DNA from: Brachybacterium kimchii
GTDB lineage: Bacteria; Actinomycetota; Actinomycetes; Actinomycetales; Dermabacteraceae
Direction of reading: 5' to 3'
DNA: 64,000 nt
Assembly: GCF_023373525.1 (NCBI RefSeq)
Contig: NZ_CP097218.1
Span: forward strand, 124,001-188,000
The translations under genes were made by a program, and so were the position numbers. The stretch's first letter is position 1. Each line of letters begins with the position of its first letter. The notes beneath the pieces are model-generated. The model saw nothing but the letters and a program-made list of their open reading frames with translations. It ran no database searches and was not told the DNA's origin. Shown piece after piece: positions 16,060 through 23,636 of this stretch.

Positions 16060-16380
16060 TCAGTCGACCTGCAGCTCGCCCATCGGGCCCCAGTCCTCGA
16101 CGTCGACCTGCTGGGAGACGATCTGCGGGGTCGCGCTGAGGTACTGCGGGAAGTCGCCCTGCATCTTCTTGAAGTGCGGGGAGTTCACGTGCGGCCCCGC
16201 GCCCTCATCGGTGAAGGCCTCGATGAGCACGTAGGTGTTCGGGTCCTTCACGCTGCGGGACCACTCGAACCACTTGTTGCCCTCCTCGGCGAGCGTCGCC
16301 TCGGTGAACTCGCTCGAGATCTCGGGCCACTGATCGGCGTACTCGGGCTTCACCGGGAACTTGACGTTGATGAGGATCAT
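16060..16380 (-). CDS. Small ABM-type (quinol) monooxygenase
   Basis: 106 residues, a single ferredoxin-like ABM domain: ILINVKFPVKPEYADQWPEI, NKWFEWSRSVKDPNTYVLIE and HVNSPHFKKM. Relatives are cofactor-independent monooxygenases of quinols and anthracyclinones, or reactive-aldehyde defence proteins of the LsrG/YgiN type. A hairpin that includes a TTCTTG-N5-CGAGAA palindrome lies 90 nt upstream and is shared with the GMC dehydrogenase and SDR promoters (see findings), hinting at common control. Confidence 0.83.
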   Translation of the reverse strand: MILINVKFPVKPEYADQWPEISSEFTEATLAEEGNKWFEWSRSVKDPNTYVLIEAFTDEGAGPHVNSPHFKKMQGDFPQYLSATPQIVSQQVDVEDWGPMGELQVD

Positions 16381-16457
16381 GACGGGTCCTTCCGCTCGAT
16401 CGGGTGCGGCCCGGGCACGGGCCGCTCATATCCCAGCATGATGCCCGAACGGCCGAC

Positions 16458-16498
16458 GGGGAACCGCGCTTCTTGCAGGGCGAGAAGCGCGGTTCCCC
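16458..16498. promoter_or_regulatory. Long inverted repeat containing a TTCTYG-N5-CGAGAA palindrome
   Basis: A 16-bp perfect stem (16458-16473 with 16483-16498, 9-nt loop) lies between the stop of the secreted protein gene and the start of the monooxygenase gene, both leftward. It can act as a terminator for the former. Its core TTCTTG-CAGGG-CGAGAA at 16470-16486 matches sites at 18592-18608 and 23538-23554, so it could instead be an operator for the monooxygenase. Confidence 0.6.
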
Positions 16499-16561
16499 GC
16501 CGACAGGCGTCGGCCGGCTCCATGGGAGTGGAGATCCGCCGTCTCGTCAGGGCGTGACGGC

Positions 16562-17287
16562 TCAGCGCGTGACGGTGTTCGAGGTCGCCCCGGTGCGGGT
16601 GGACGTCTTGGGGTAGGTGAAGCGGTACTGCTTCTTCGCGCTCGAGGTGACCTTCACGGTCGCCTTCCCCTTCGAGAGCTTGACCTTCTTCACCGTCTTC
16701 CAGGTCTTCCCGGACTTCACCTGCAGCGTCGCGCTCGAGGGGTTGTAGGCGCGGTACTCGTCCCAGTCGAGGTTGAGGCTCGTGGCCTTGGCCGAGAGGG
16801 TGACGGTGCGGCCCTTGCGGCTCGAGCTGAGCGAGGCCTTCGACTTCGCCCGCACGTAGAAGGACTTCTTGGTGTGGTCGGTGTAGTACCTGTAGTCGGT
16901 GTACGTGCCCCACGTGTCGCGCTTGGTGTATCCCGCGTCGACGTCGGCCGGACCCACCGTGTACTTGCCCAGGCCGTCGAGCCACGGGCAGATCTGCGGA
17001 CGACTGAGGGTCTTGCCGTTGGAGGACGACGCCCAACTGACGAGGTCGCGACCGCGCGTGATGTCGACGTCGATCCAGGACTCCTTGTAGTCCTTCTGCT
17101 TCTTGGTGGTCATGGTGACGGTGACCTTGCGGCAGTAGCTCGAAGTGATCACCTGGTCGGAGACCTTGTAGCTGGTGATGTCGATCGGGTGCGTGCTCGC
17201 GCTCGCCGCGGGGGCGAGGGCGACGGACGCGAGCAGTGCGATCAGGACGGCGACCACCGGCGCCGTCAGTCGCTGGATTCTGGACAC
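16562..17287 (-). CDS. Secreted protein of unknown function
   Basis: 241 residues from a GTG at 17287 with GGGAGG 4-5 nt upstream. A Sec signal peptide is visible (TAPVVAVLIALLASVALAPA then ASA, cleavage near residue 29). The mature part is rich in Lys, Ser, Thr and Tyr, with a VTMTTKKQKDYKESWIDVDI segment and a C-terminal half reading as repeated short beta strands with alternating Lys (TLQVKSGKTWKTVKKVKLSK). This looks like an extracellular immunoglobulin-like or cell-wall-associated beta domain, but I recognise no family. No gene context explains it. Confidence 0.7.
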   Translation of the reverse strand: MSRIQRLTAPVVAVLIALLASVALAPAASASTHPIDITSYKVSDQVITSSYCRKVTVTMTTKKQKDYKESWIDVDITRGRDLVSWASSSNGKTLSRPQICPWLDGLGKYTVGPADVDAGYTKRDTWGTYTDYRYYTDHTKKSFYVRAKSKASLSSSRKGRTVTLSAKATSLNLDWDEYRAYNPSSATLQVKSGKTWKTVKKVKLSKGKATVKVTSSAKKQYRFTYPKTSTRTGATSNTVTR

Positions 17288-17661
17288 AGGACCTCCCAGG
17301 AAATGGGCAGCAGGAAAAGGGGGTGATGCAGGTGGGACAGGGAAAACGGTGAAGCGGGATGTTGTGCGGCACCCACCATCGGGCGCGGCGTCCAGGGCTC
17401 CCTCCGACCCTCGATGGCAGGAAGATAACCCGAGACGGCGACATTCGAGAAGAGTCGGACCCATGTGACGTGATGCGCTGCGTCCTGACCGCAGGGCTCG
17501 CCCGTCGTGAACGCCCCAGATCGGCATGCTTCCGCCGCCTCCGTTCAGGCAGGGCGAGGCCTGGGCGGACACTCGGCAAGCGGCTCTCGGAGGTGCCTGC
17601 ACGAGGGCGTTGCCGGTGCTCTCGGTATGACACCGGGATGCGGACCTGAGAGGATGAGCGG
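17288..17661. other. Divergent intergenic region between the secreted protein and the IclR gene
   Basis: 374 bp with no convincing gene. It must hold the two divergent promoters. I saw no strong palindrome; a single CGAGAA half-site (around 17447) resembles the operators listed further right. Confidence 0.45.
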
Positions 17662-18528
17662 GTGACGACGGTGTTCAACCAGAAGCGGGGCGACGAGGCC
17701 CCGGAAGGTCGGGGCGAGGCTCCGGAGCGGCTGGGCGAGGACGTCTCGCTGGACCACCACGAGGACGCTCCCGCAGGTCAGATCCCCCGTGCGTTCGCGG
17801 TGCTCGAGGCCGTGGCGGCCCATGGCAGCAGCACGGCGCGCGCGATCGCGGATGCCACGGGCATCCCCCTGCCCACCGTGTACCGCCTCGCCCAGGAGCT
17901 CATCCGCGCCGGCTACCTGGTGCACCTGAAGGACGAGAAGCGCTTCGCCCTCGGCTACCAGCTGCACCGGCTCGCCGTCGGCCTCCACGAGGACCTCGGG
18001 ATCCCGCGCGCGGTGCGCAACGAGGTCTGCGCGATGCACCGCGATCTCGGGATGGCCTCCTACCTCGCGATCCACCGCGGCACCGACTTCGTGGTCGTGT
18101 TCGTGGCGGACTCCCCGCAGTCCCCGCGCCTGAGCCCCATGGGCTTCGGATTCCACGAGAGCCCTCACGCGACCGCCTTCGGCAAGGTGGGGCTCGCGGC
18201 CCTCAGCATCGAGGAGCGCGACGACTACCTCGCCGGCCGCACCCTCATGGCGCACACCGACCGCACCCTCACCGATCCCGAGGTCCTGCGCCGCCAGCTC
18301 GACGAGATCTCCGAGCGCGGCGTCGCCTGGGAGCACCAGGAGTTCCAGAGCGGCACCGACTGCCTGGCCGCGTCCTTCAAGGCCGACGACGGCATGCTCA
18401 TCGGCACGGTCGCCGTCTCGGCCCCGGTGCGCGCCTACGAGGGCCGCACGCGCCACATCGAGGACCGCGTGCGCGCCTGCGCCTCCCGGGCGGGCCGCGC
18501 CTACCGCCTGGGCGGGCACCAGGGCTGA
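17662..18528 (+). CDS. IclR-family transcriptional regulator
   Basis: 288 residues. After a charged ~40-residue N-terminal tail comes the winged HTH: IPRAFAVLEAVAAHGSSTAR, then AIADATGIPLPTVYRLAQEL. The IclR effector domain follows (~105-285), with TAFGKVGLAALS, YEGRTRHIEDRVRACASRAG and a WEHQEFQSGTDCLAASF segment. The effector is unknown. A GAGAGGA site precedes the GTG start. The gene lies directly upstream of the two-gene GMC dehydrogenase operon, whose promoter carries a 21-bp palindrome, so it probably controls that operon. Confidence 0.9.
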   Translation: MTTVFNQKRGDEAPEGRGEAPERLGEDVSLDHHEDAPAGQIPRAFAVLEAVAAHGSSTARAIADATGIPLPTVYRLAQELIRAGYLVHLKDEKRFALGYQLHRLAVGLHEDLGIPRAVRNEVCAMHRDLGMASYLAIHRGTDFVVVFVADSPQSPRLSPMGFGFHESPHATAFGKVGLAALSIEERDDYLAGRTLMAHTDRTLTDPEVLRRQLDEISERGVAWEHQEFQSGTDCLAASFKADDGMLIGTVAVSAPVRAYEGRTRHIEDRVRACASRAGRAYRLGGHQG

Positions 18529-18589
18529 CGGCGGGCCCCGCCGCTCACGCCCGACGATCCGGCCCCGACGCGACCCGCCCGTCGGCCCC

Positions 18590-18610
18590 CGTTCTCGCCC
18601 GACGAGAACG
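18590..18610. promoter_or_regulatory. Palindrome upstream of the GMC dehydrogenase operon
   Basis: CGTTCTCG-CCCGA-CGAGAACG, a perfect 8-5-8 inverted repeat. A TAGTGT -10-like hexamer follows at 18639-18644, placing the repeat at or just above the -35 position. It is the best of the three TTCTYG-N5-CGAGAA sites and is likely bound by the IclR protein encoded next to it. Confidence 0.6.
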
Positions 18611-18697
18611 CCCGTGGCCCGGGCTCCCGCCGCCTTCCTAGTGTGTGTCTCGGATCACCGACGATCACCGGCGACGACGCCGGAGGAAGGACACGTC

Positions 18698-19285
18698 ATG
18701 AGCACATCGGACTGCGGCGAAGCGGTCAACGACGTCGAAGGGACCGCGGAGGCCCATCGCACGCTCGTCGCCCTCATCAAGGCCGCCTTCCCCCACCAGA
18801 AGACGGTGCCCGACTCGGCGTACGAACGGGTCGCCGACACGGTCCTCTCCCAGGCCGAGGAGAGCGCGTGGCTGCGGGCGAAGGTCGCCCAGGGCCTGGA
18901 CTCCCTGCAGGGCCTGGCCGACGGGCGCTTCCACGAGCTGCCCCAGGAGCAGGCCTACCTGATCCTGCTGCGCATCCAGCACACGACGTTCTTCGGCTTC
19001 ATCCGCCAGACCGTCGTCGTGAACCTCTACGAGGACGAGGAGCTCTGGGAGGCCGTCGGGTACGAGGGGCCCTCGTTCGAGAAGGGCGGGTACATCGACC
19101 GCGGCTTCGACGACCTCGACTGGCTGCCCGACCCGCGCATCGAGGAGTACGACGGCGAGCCGCTGCAGGAGGTCGTCTCCGATCTGCCGACGGCGGCGTC
19201 CACCCGCAGCACGCGCGGCGCTGCCGTGCCCGCAGGACAGAGCAAGGCGCGCTCGACGCGCGTGGGATCCGGGAGGAAGAACTGA
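18698..19285 (+). CDS. Gluconate 2-dehydrogenase subunit 3 family protein (small subunit)
   Basis: 195 residues. HRTLVALIKAAFPHQKTVPD begins the family domain, with QEQAYLILLRIQHTTFFGFI and YEGPSFEKGGYIDRGFDDLD further on. Small subunits of FAD-dependent sugar dehydrogenases of this type normally carry a Tat signal that exports the complex. None is seen here: the N-terminus MSTSDCGEAVNDVEG is short and hydrophilic, so this complex appears cytosolic. GGAGGAAGGA lies 7 nt before the ATG. The stop overlaps the next start by one base (TGATG), so the two subunits are translationally coupled. The C-terminal ~35 residues are disordered. Confidence 0.83.
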   Translation: MSTSDCGEAVNDVEGTAEAHRTLVALIKAAFPHQKTVPDSAYERVADTVLSQAEESAWLRAKVAQGLDSLQGLADGRFHELPQEQAYLILLRIQHTTFFGFIRQTVVVNLYEDEELWEAVGYEGPSFEKGGYIDRGFDDLDWLPDPRIEEYDGEPLQEVVSDLPTAASTRSTRGAAVPAGQSKARSTRVGSGRKN

Positions 19286-20850
19286 TGACCAGCATCGACC
19301 ACGACGCGAAGCCCGTCGTCATCGTCGGCTCCGGCGCCGGCGGCGGCACCCTCGCCTACGAGCTCACCAAGCAGGGCATCGAGTGCGTGCTCCTGGAGGC
19401 CGGCCCCTACCTGCGCAACGAGGACTACATGAACCTCGAGTGGGAGGCCTTCAACCAGATGGCCTGGACCGACACCCGCACCACCTCGGGCTCCTGGCGG
19501 GTGGCGACGGACTTCCCGAACCTCCCCGCCTGGATCGTCAAGGCCGTCGGCGGCACCACCACCCACTGGTCGGGTGCGACCCCGCGCTTCAAGGCCCACG
19601 AGTTCTCGCCCCGCAGCACCTACGGCCGCATCGACGGGGCGAACCTGCTGGACTGGCCGATCACCCTCGAGGAGCTCGAGCCGTACTACACGCGGGCCGA
19701 GGACGCGATCGGCTCCACCCACCGCGGCGGACGCAAGGCGCTGCCCGCGAACAACAACTACAAGGTGCTCGCCGCCGGCGCCGAGAAGCTCGGCATGAAG
19801 CACTACGCTACCGGCCCCTACGGCACCAACGCCGAGCCGTACGACGGACGCCCCGCCTCCGTCCAGGACGGCTTCAACTTCCAGGGCGACAAGAACCGCT
19901 CGAAGTGGTCGACGATGGTGCGGGAGATCCCGCGGGCCCTGGAGACCGGGAAGCTCGACCTGCGGCCCGACTCGCACGTCGCGCAGATCCTCCACGACCG
20001 CAGCGGACGCGTGGACGCGGTGCTCTACCTCGACTCCGAGGGCAAGCTGCACCGCCAGTGCGCCTCCGTGGTGTGCGTGGCGGGCAACTCGATCGAGACC
20101 CCGCGCCTGCTGCACATGAGCTCGTCCTCGATGTTCCCCGACGGGCTCGCGAACTCCTCGGGACAGGTGGGCCGCAACTACATGCGCCACCTCACGGGCA
20201 GCGTGTACGCGCAGTTCGACAAGCCCGTGCACATGTACCGCGGGGAGACCATGGCCGGGCTCGTCGCCGACCAGTCGGTGCACAATCCCGCCCGCGGCTT
20301 CGCGGGCGGCTACTACATCGAGACGATCTCCCTGGGGCCCGCCTTCATGGCGAGCTTCGTGGAGCCGGGCGCCTGGGGGCCGGAGTTCACCGCGCTGCTG
20401 GACGGGTACGAGAACACCGCCGGCTGCTGGATCGTGGGGGAGGACATGCCCCAGGAGTCCAACGCGATCACGCTGAACTCGACGGTCACCGACCAGCACG
20501 GCCTGCCCGTCGCGGACGTCCGCTACGACGACCACGCCAACGACCTGGCCATGCGCGAGCACGCCTACTCCACGTCGCAGAAGCTCTACGACGCGGTGGG
20601 CGCCGTCTCCAGCCACCGCACCCCGCCCTACCCCTCGACGCACAACCTCGGCACCTGCCGCATGAGCGAGCGCCCCGAGGACGGCGTCGTGGACAAGTGG
20701 GGCAGGGCGCACGACGTGCCGAACCTGTTCATCTCCGACGGCTCGCAGTTCACGAGCGGCGCGGCGGCGAACCCGACGCTCACGATCGTCGCGCTCGCGA
20801 TCCGCCAGGCCGAGTACCTCGCCGACGCCCTGAAGAAGGGCGAGGTCTGA
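19285..20850 (+). CDS. GMC-family FAD-dependent oxidoreductase (catalytic subunit)
   Basis: 521 residues. VVIVGSGAGGGTLAYELTKQ is the FAD-binding Rossmann start and CVLLEAGPYL the next strand. The C-terminal GMC domain has HNLGTCRM with the catalytic His453 and the partner Asn496 in AANPTLTIVALA. It should oxidise a sugar or polyol hydroxyl to a keto group. The two-subunit operon resembles gluconate, glucose or glycoside dehydrogenases, but the usual cytochrome c subunit is missing here, so the electron acceptor is unclear. No signal peptide is present. Confidence 0.87.
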   Translation: MTSIDHDAKPVVIVGSGAGGGTLAYELTKQGIECVLLEAGPYLRNEDYMNLEWEAFNQMAWTDTRTTSGSWRVATDFPNLPAWIVKAVGGTTTHWSGATPRFKAHEFSPRSTYGRIDGANLLDWPITLEELEPYYTRAEDAIGSTHRGGRKALPANNNYKVLAAGAEKLGMKHYATGPYGTNAEPYDGRPASVQDGFNFQGDKNRSKWSTMVREIPRALETGKLDLRPDSHVAQILHDRSGRVDAVLYLDSEGKLHRQCASVVCVAGNSIETPRLLHMSSSSMFPDGLANSSGQVGRNYMRHLTGSVYAQFDKPVHMYRGETMAGLVADQSVHNPARGFAGGYYIETISLGPAFMASFVEPGAWGPEFTALLDGYENTAGCWIVGEDMPQESNAITLNSTVTDQHGLPVADVRYDDHANDLAMREHAYSTSQKLYDAVGAVSSHRTPPYPSTHNLGTCRMSERPEDGVVDKWGRAHDVPNLFISDGSQFTSGAAANPTLTIVALAIRQAEYLADALKKGEV

Positions 20851-20891
20851 GGACGAGGACGACGGACACGACCGACGTGAGCCGCTGACCC

Positions 20892-20951
20892 GAGCAGTCG
20901 ACGGGCCCGTGCCCCGGGCGAGATCCCGGGGCGCGGGCCCGTCGGCTGCTC
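20892..20951 (+). terminator. Long hairpin after the GMC operon
   Basis: The arms, each starting or ending with GAGCAG/CTGCTC and containing GACGGGCCCG and CCCGGG, pair over more than 20 bp with one or two interruptions around a 6-nt loop. It lies 42 nt past the GMC stop codon. Confidence 0.65.
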
Positions 20952-21143
20952 GCCCATCGGCGTCGCGCCGTCGCCCGCTCCCCGGTCGGGACCTGTGCGA
21001 TGTCGGTGACCTCGGATAGCCTGCGCGAACACGGGCCCTGCCGACGGGCCCCGCCGGTGGGGCGGGACGCGGCAGGTCCGGTGCGGGACCTCCATGGCAC
21101 CCGCCGCACCCCCATTTCCCTCCCGTCAGAGAGCAGGTCTCAC

Positions 21144-21785
21144 GTGTCCCAGCAGCCTCCGTTCTCCTCCTCCTCAGGTTCCCCGTCGGCCTCCGACGAG
21201 GGCTCCTGGACCGCCTCCGGCCAGCCCGCGCAGCCGGGTCAGCCCGGCCAGCCCGGCCAGCCCAGTTGGCCCACGCAGCCAGGCCAGCCCGGCCCGTCCG
21301 CCCAGTCCGCTCCCCACGGAGACCCGTACAGTGCGGCTTCTCAGTCCGCCTCGGTTCCTGCGGGACCCGGCCCTCAGCCGTCGGCTCCGCACCCCGGCGG
21401 TTTCGGTGCAGGACCGTCCCAGGCCCGACCGCATGCAGAGGGCGCCGGATTCTTCCGCGCCATGTTCGACTTCCGCTTCCAGCACTTCATCACCGTCGGC
21501 TTCTCGTCGTTCCTCTACGTGATCGCATGGGTGGTCGCGGCGCTGCTGTGGCTGTGGAACATCGTCTCCGCGATCGTGCTCGGCTTCGGCTTCGCCAGCG
21601 CGAACTACTACAGCGACTCGTCGTTCACGCCGTGGCCGCTGATCCTCGCGATCGTGCTGGGGTGGATCCCCTCGGTCATCGCGATCATCCTCATGCGCCT
21701 GGGCCTCGAGTTCAGCGTGGCCGTGGTCCGCACCGCGCAGAACACCGGAGCGCTCGTGCAGCAGGGTGAGGCTCCGCGGCGCTGA
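21144..21785 (+). CDS. DUF4282-family membrane protein
   Basis: 213 residues. The first ~100 are rich in Pro, Gln, Gly and Ser, with repeats of GQPGQP type, and are likely disordered. The C-terminal domain has two hydrophobic segments and the DUF4282 signature (FFRAMFDFRFQHFITVGFSS, then LRLGLEFSVAVVRTAQNT). DUF4282 proteins are small membrane proteins of unknown role. The GTG at 21144 is taken as the start since the longer frame lacks coding character. It is convergent with the SpoIIM-like gene. Confidence 0.78.
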   Translation: MSQQPPFSSSSGSPSASDEGSWTASGQPAQPGQPGQPGQPSWPTQPGQPGPSAQSAPHGDPYSAASQSASVPAGPGPQPSAPHPGGFGAGPSQARPHAEGAGFFRAMFDFRFQHFITVGFSSFLYVIAWVVAALLWLWNIVSAIVLGFGFASANYYSDSSFTPWPLILAIVLGWIPSVIAIILMRLGLEFSVAVVRTAQNTGALVQQGEAPRR

Positions 21786-21810
21786 GCACCGTCGAGGTCA
21801 TCCGCCGTCA

Positions 21811-22440
21811 TCACCGACCCAGCATCAGCGGGACCAGGTAGGCGAGAGAGAACGCCTCGTAGAGGGCTCCGATCACGAGCAGGACGAGCGCCGGGAGCAG
21901 GAGCACGCCGAGGGTGCGCAGCCCGCGCTGGTAGCCGTCGCGCCGGCGCTCGGCCCCGACGCTCGCGGGGCGCAGCCATGCCCTGCCCAGCACGAACGCG
22001 CCCAGCATGACCAGCACGTAGGCCTGCACCTCGAGGAGCAGTGTCAGCGAGTGCGGCACGAGAGTCGTGCGCACGGTGGGGTCGACGGGGGCGAGGGAGG
22101 TGCCGATGGTCAGCGCGCGCACGGCGAAGATCGCGATGCCCGCGAAGGGCACGATCAGGGAGGGCAGGGAGATCGAGGCGACGACCACCGTCCCCACGTT
22201 GATCGCGAAGATGACCAGGGCGAACAGCAGGGGTGTGGCCATCAGCGAGCTCGCGAGGGCCGTCGATCCGTTGGAGTCCATGTCGGCCAGGCTCGAGGCG
22301 TTCAGCCCGGGGAAGAGCGCGCCGGCCGCCATGCCGGCGAGCACGAGGCCGTAGGCCAGGAGATTCAGCAGCAGGTAGGCGCGCCGGTTCTCGCGGATGA
22401 TGCCGAGGACGGGGACGAGGTGGCTGTGCAGGGACCGCAT
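21811..22440 (-). CDS. SpoIIM-like integral membrane protein
   Basis: 209 residues with five hydrophobic segments. The signature LVPHSLTLLLEVQAYVLVML is the PH..xE-type segment found in stage II sporulation protein M relatives, which in non-spore-formers are membrane proteins of unknown function. The ATG at 22440 has an AGGAGGAAGC site. A perfect 13-bp hairpin directly upstream separates it from the SDR gene. Confidence 0.7.
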   Translation of the reverse strand: MRSLHSHLVPVLGIIRENRRAYLLLNLLAYGLVLAGMAAGALFPGLNASSLADMDSNGSTALASSLMATPLLFALVIFAINVGTVVVASISLPSLIVPFAGIAIFAVRALTIGTSLAPVDPTVRTTLVPHSLTLLLEVQAYVLVMLGAFVLGRAWLRPASVGAERRRDGYQRGLRTLGVLLLPALVLLVIGALYEAFSLAYLVPLMLGR

Positions 22441-22451
22441 GGTGCTTCCTC

Positions 22452-22495
22452 CTGGGGTGAGGGGGCCGGCTTCCGGCTCGGTCCCCTCACCCCAG
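22452..22495 (-). terminator. Hairpin between the SDR and SpoIIM-like genes
   Basis: CTGGGGTGAGGGG (22452-22464) pairs exactly with CCCCTCACCCCAG (22483-22495), with a second smaller GCCGG/CCGGC hairpin inside. It lies 57 nt past the SDR stop. Confidence 0.7.
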
Positions 22496-22551
22496 ACCGT
22501 GTGGTCACCACATGGTCAAGGGGGGGTCTGCGCCCCAGACGTCGGACGTGC

Positions 22552-23391
22552 TCAGCTGAACTGGATGCCGCCGTCGACCAGGATCGTCTGACCGGTGACG
22601 TAGTCCGAGTCCTCGCCGGAGAGGTAGGAGACCAGGCGCGCGATGTCGTCGGGCTCCGAGACGCGCCCCAGATGGATGGACTCCGCGTTCTCCGCGAGCG
22701 CCTCGCCGCGCTTCTGCCCGTTCTTCGCGGCGAGCTTCTCGTCGATGAGGTCCCACATGGCGGTGCCCACGATGCCGGGGCCGTAGGCGTTCACGGTGAT
22801 GCCGTGCTCGGCCCACTCCATGGCCGCCGCCTGGGTGAGGCCGCGCACGGCCCACTTGGTCAGCGAGTAGGGTCCGAGGAAGGCGAAGGGGCGGAAGGCC
22901 ACGATCGAGGCGGCGCCGATGATCTTGCCGCCGTGGCCCTGGGCGACCATCTGCTTCGCCGCCTGGCGGTAGGAGTTGAACACTCCCGTGATGTTCACGT
23001 CGAGGATCTTCTGGAAGTCCGCGGCGTCGTAGTCCAGAAGCTCCTTGACCTGCGCGATGCCGGCGTTGGCGACGAACACGTCGAGGTGGCCGCCGGCGGA
23101 GACCGCGGTCTGCACGAGCGCGGCCACCGAGTCCTCGTCGCTGACGTCCACGGTGGCGCCGGTCGCGGTGCCGCCGGCCTCGGTGATCGCGGCGACGGTC
23201 GCGTCGATGCCCTCCTGCATGCTCGGCAGGTCGGCGACGACGACGTGCAGGCCGTCGCGCCCGAGACGCTGCGCGATGCCCTCGCCGATGCCGCGGGCCG
23301 AGCCGGTCACGACCGCGACCTTCCGCCCCTCCGGGGCCTTCGCGCGGGCCTTCTCCACGGTCGAGAGTTCCTGGGATCCGGTGCTGTTCAT
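22552..23391 (-). CDS. Short-chain dehydrogenase, acetoin/diacetyl reductase-like
   Basis: 279 residues, classical SDR: VAVVTGSARGIGEGIAQRLG cofactor motif, VANAGIAQVKELLD with the NAG motif, and the active site with Ser in GAASIVAF and YSLTK (Y-x3-K). The C-terminus YVTGQTILVDGGIQFS is typical of the butanediol/acetoin-type SDR group, so reduction of diacetyl to acetoin is a fair guess, though other hydroxyl substrates are possible. The promoter region is unusually rich in CGAGAAGC half-sites and contains a TTCTCG-N5-CGAGAA palindrome shared with the GMC operon. Confidence 0.85.
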   Translation of the reverse strand: MNSTGSQELSTVEKARAKAPEGRKVAVVTGSARGIGEGIAQRLGRDGLHVVVADLPSMQEGIDATVAAITEAGGTATGATVDVSDEDSVAALVQTAVSAGGHLDVFVANAGIAQVKELLDYDAADFQKILDVNITGVFNSYRQAAKQMVAQGHGGKIIGAASIVAFRPFAFLGPYSLTKWAVRGLTQAAAMEWAEHGITVNAYGPGIVGTAMWDLIDEKLAAKNGQKRGEALAENAESIHLGRVSEPDDIARLVSYLSGEDSDYVTGQTILVDGGIQFS

Positions 23392-23537
23392 GGCGTCTCC
23401 TCATCGAGTCGTTCTCGGGGCGGAGTCCGGAGGTCGGGTGCGGTGTGATCGACCGGTCGACGGGCGGGCTCCTCGTGGCCTGCGACTCAGGTCACGCTCT
23501 CAGCAGACCAAGCGAGCGGGCCGACCGGCAACGCGGG

Positions 23538-23612
23538 TTCTCGCGCCGCGAGAAGCGGGCGAGAAGCGGGCGCGAGGCGGGGAGAGAGGCGGTCGAGAAG
23601 CAGGCGAGAAGC
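23538..23612. repeat. Palindrome and phased CGAGAAGC half-site array upstream of the SDR gene
   Basis: TTCTCG-CGCCG-CGAGAA at 23538-23554 is followed by further CGAGAAGC copies. Four copies start at 23549, 23560, 23594 and 23605, giving 11-bp spacing within each pair and 45 bp between pairs, so all face the same side of the helix. The region is the 245-bp gap between the LysR gene and the SDR start and has no gene of its own. Confidence 0.65.
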
Positions 23613-23636
23613 CGCCTCCGACGGGCCGACGGAGCG

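Noticed and set aside
23549-23612. CRISPR-like repeats
   Set aside because: The units are only 8 bp with no uniform spacers and no cas genes nearby; a regulator-site array fits better.
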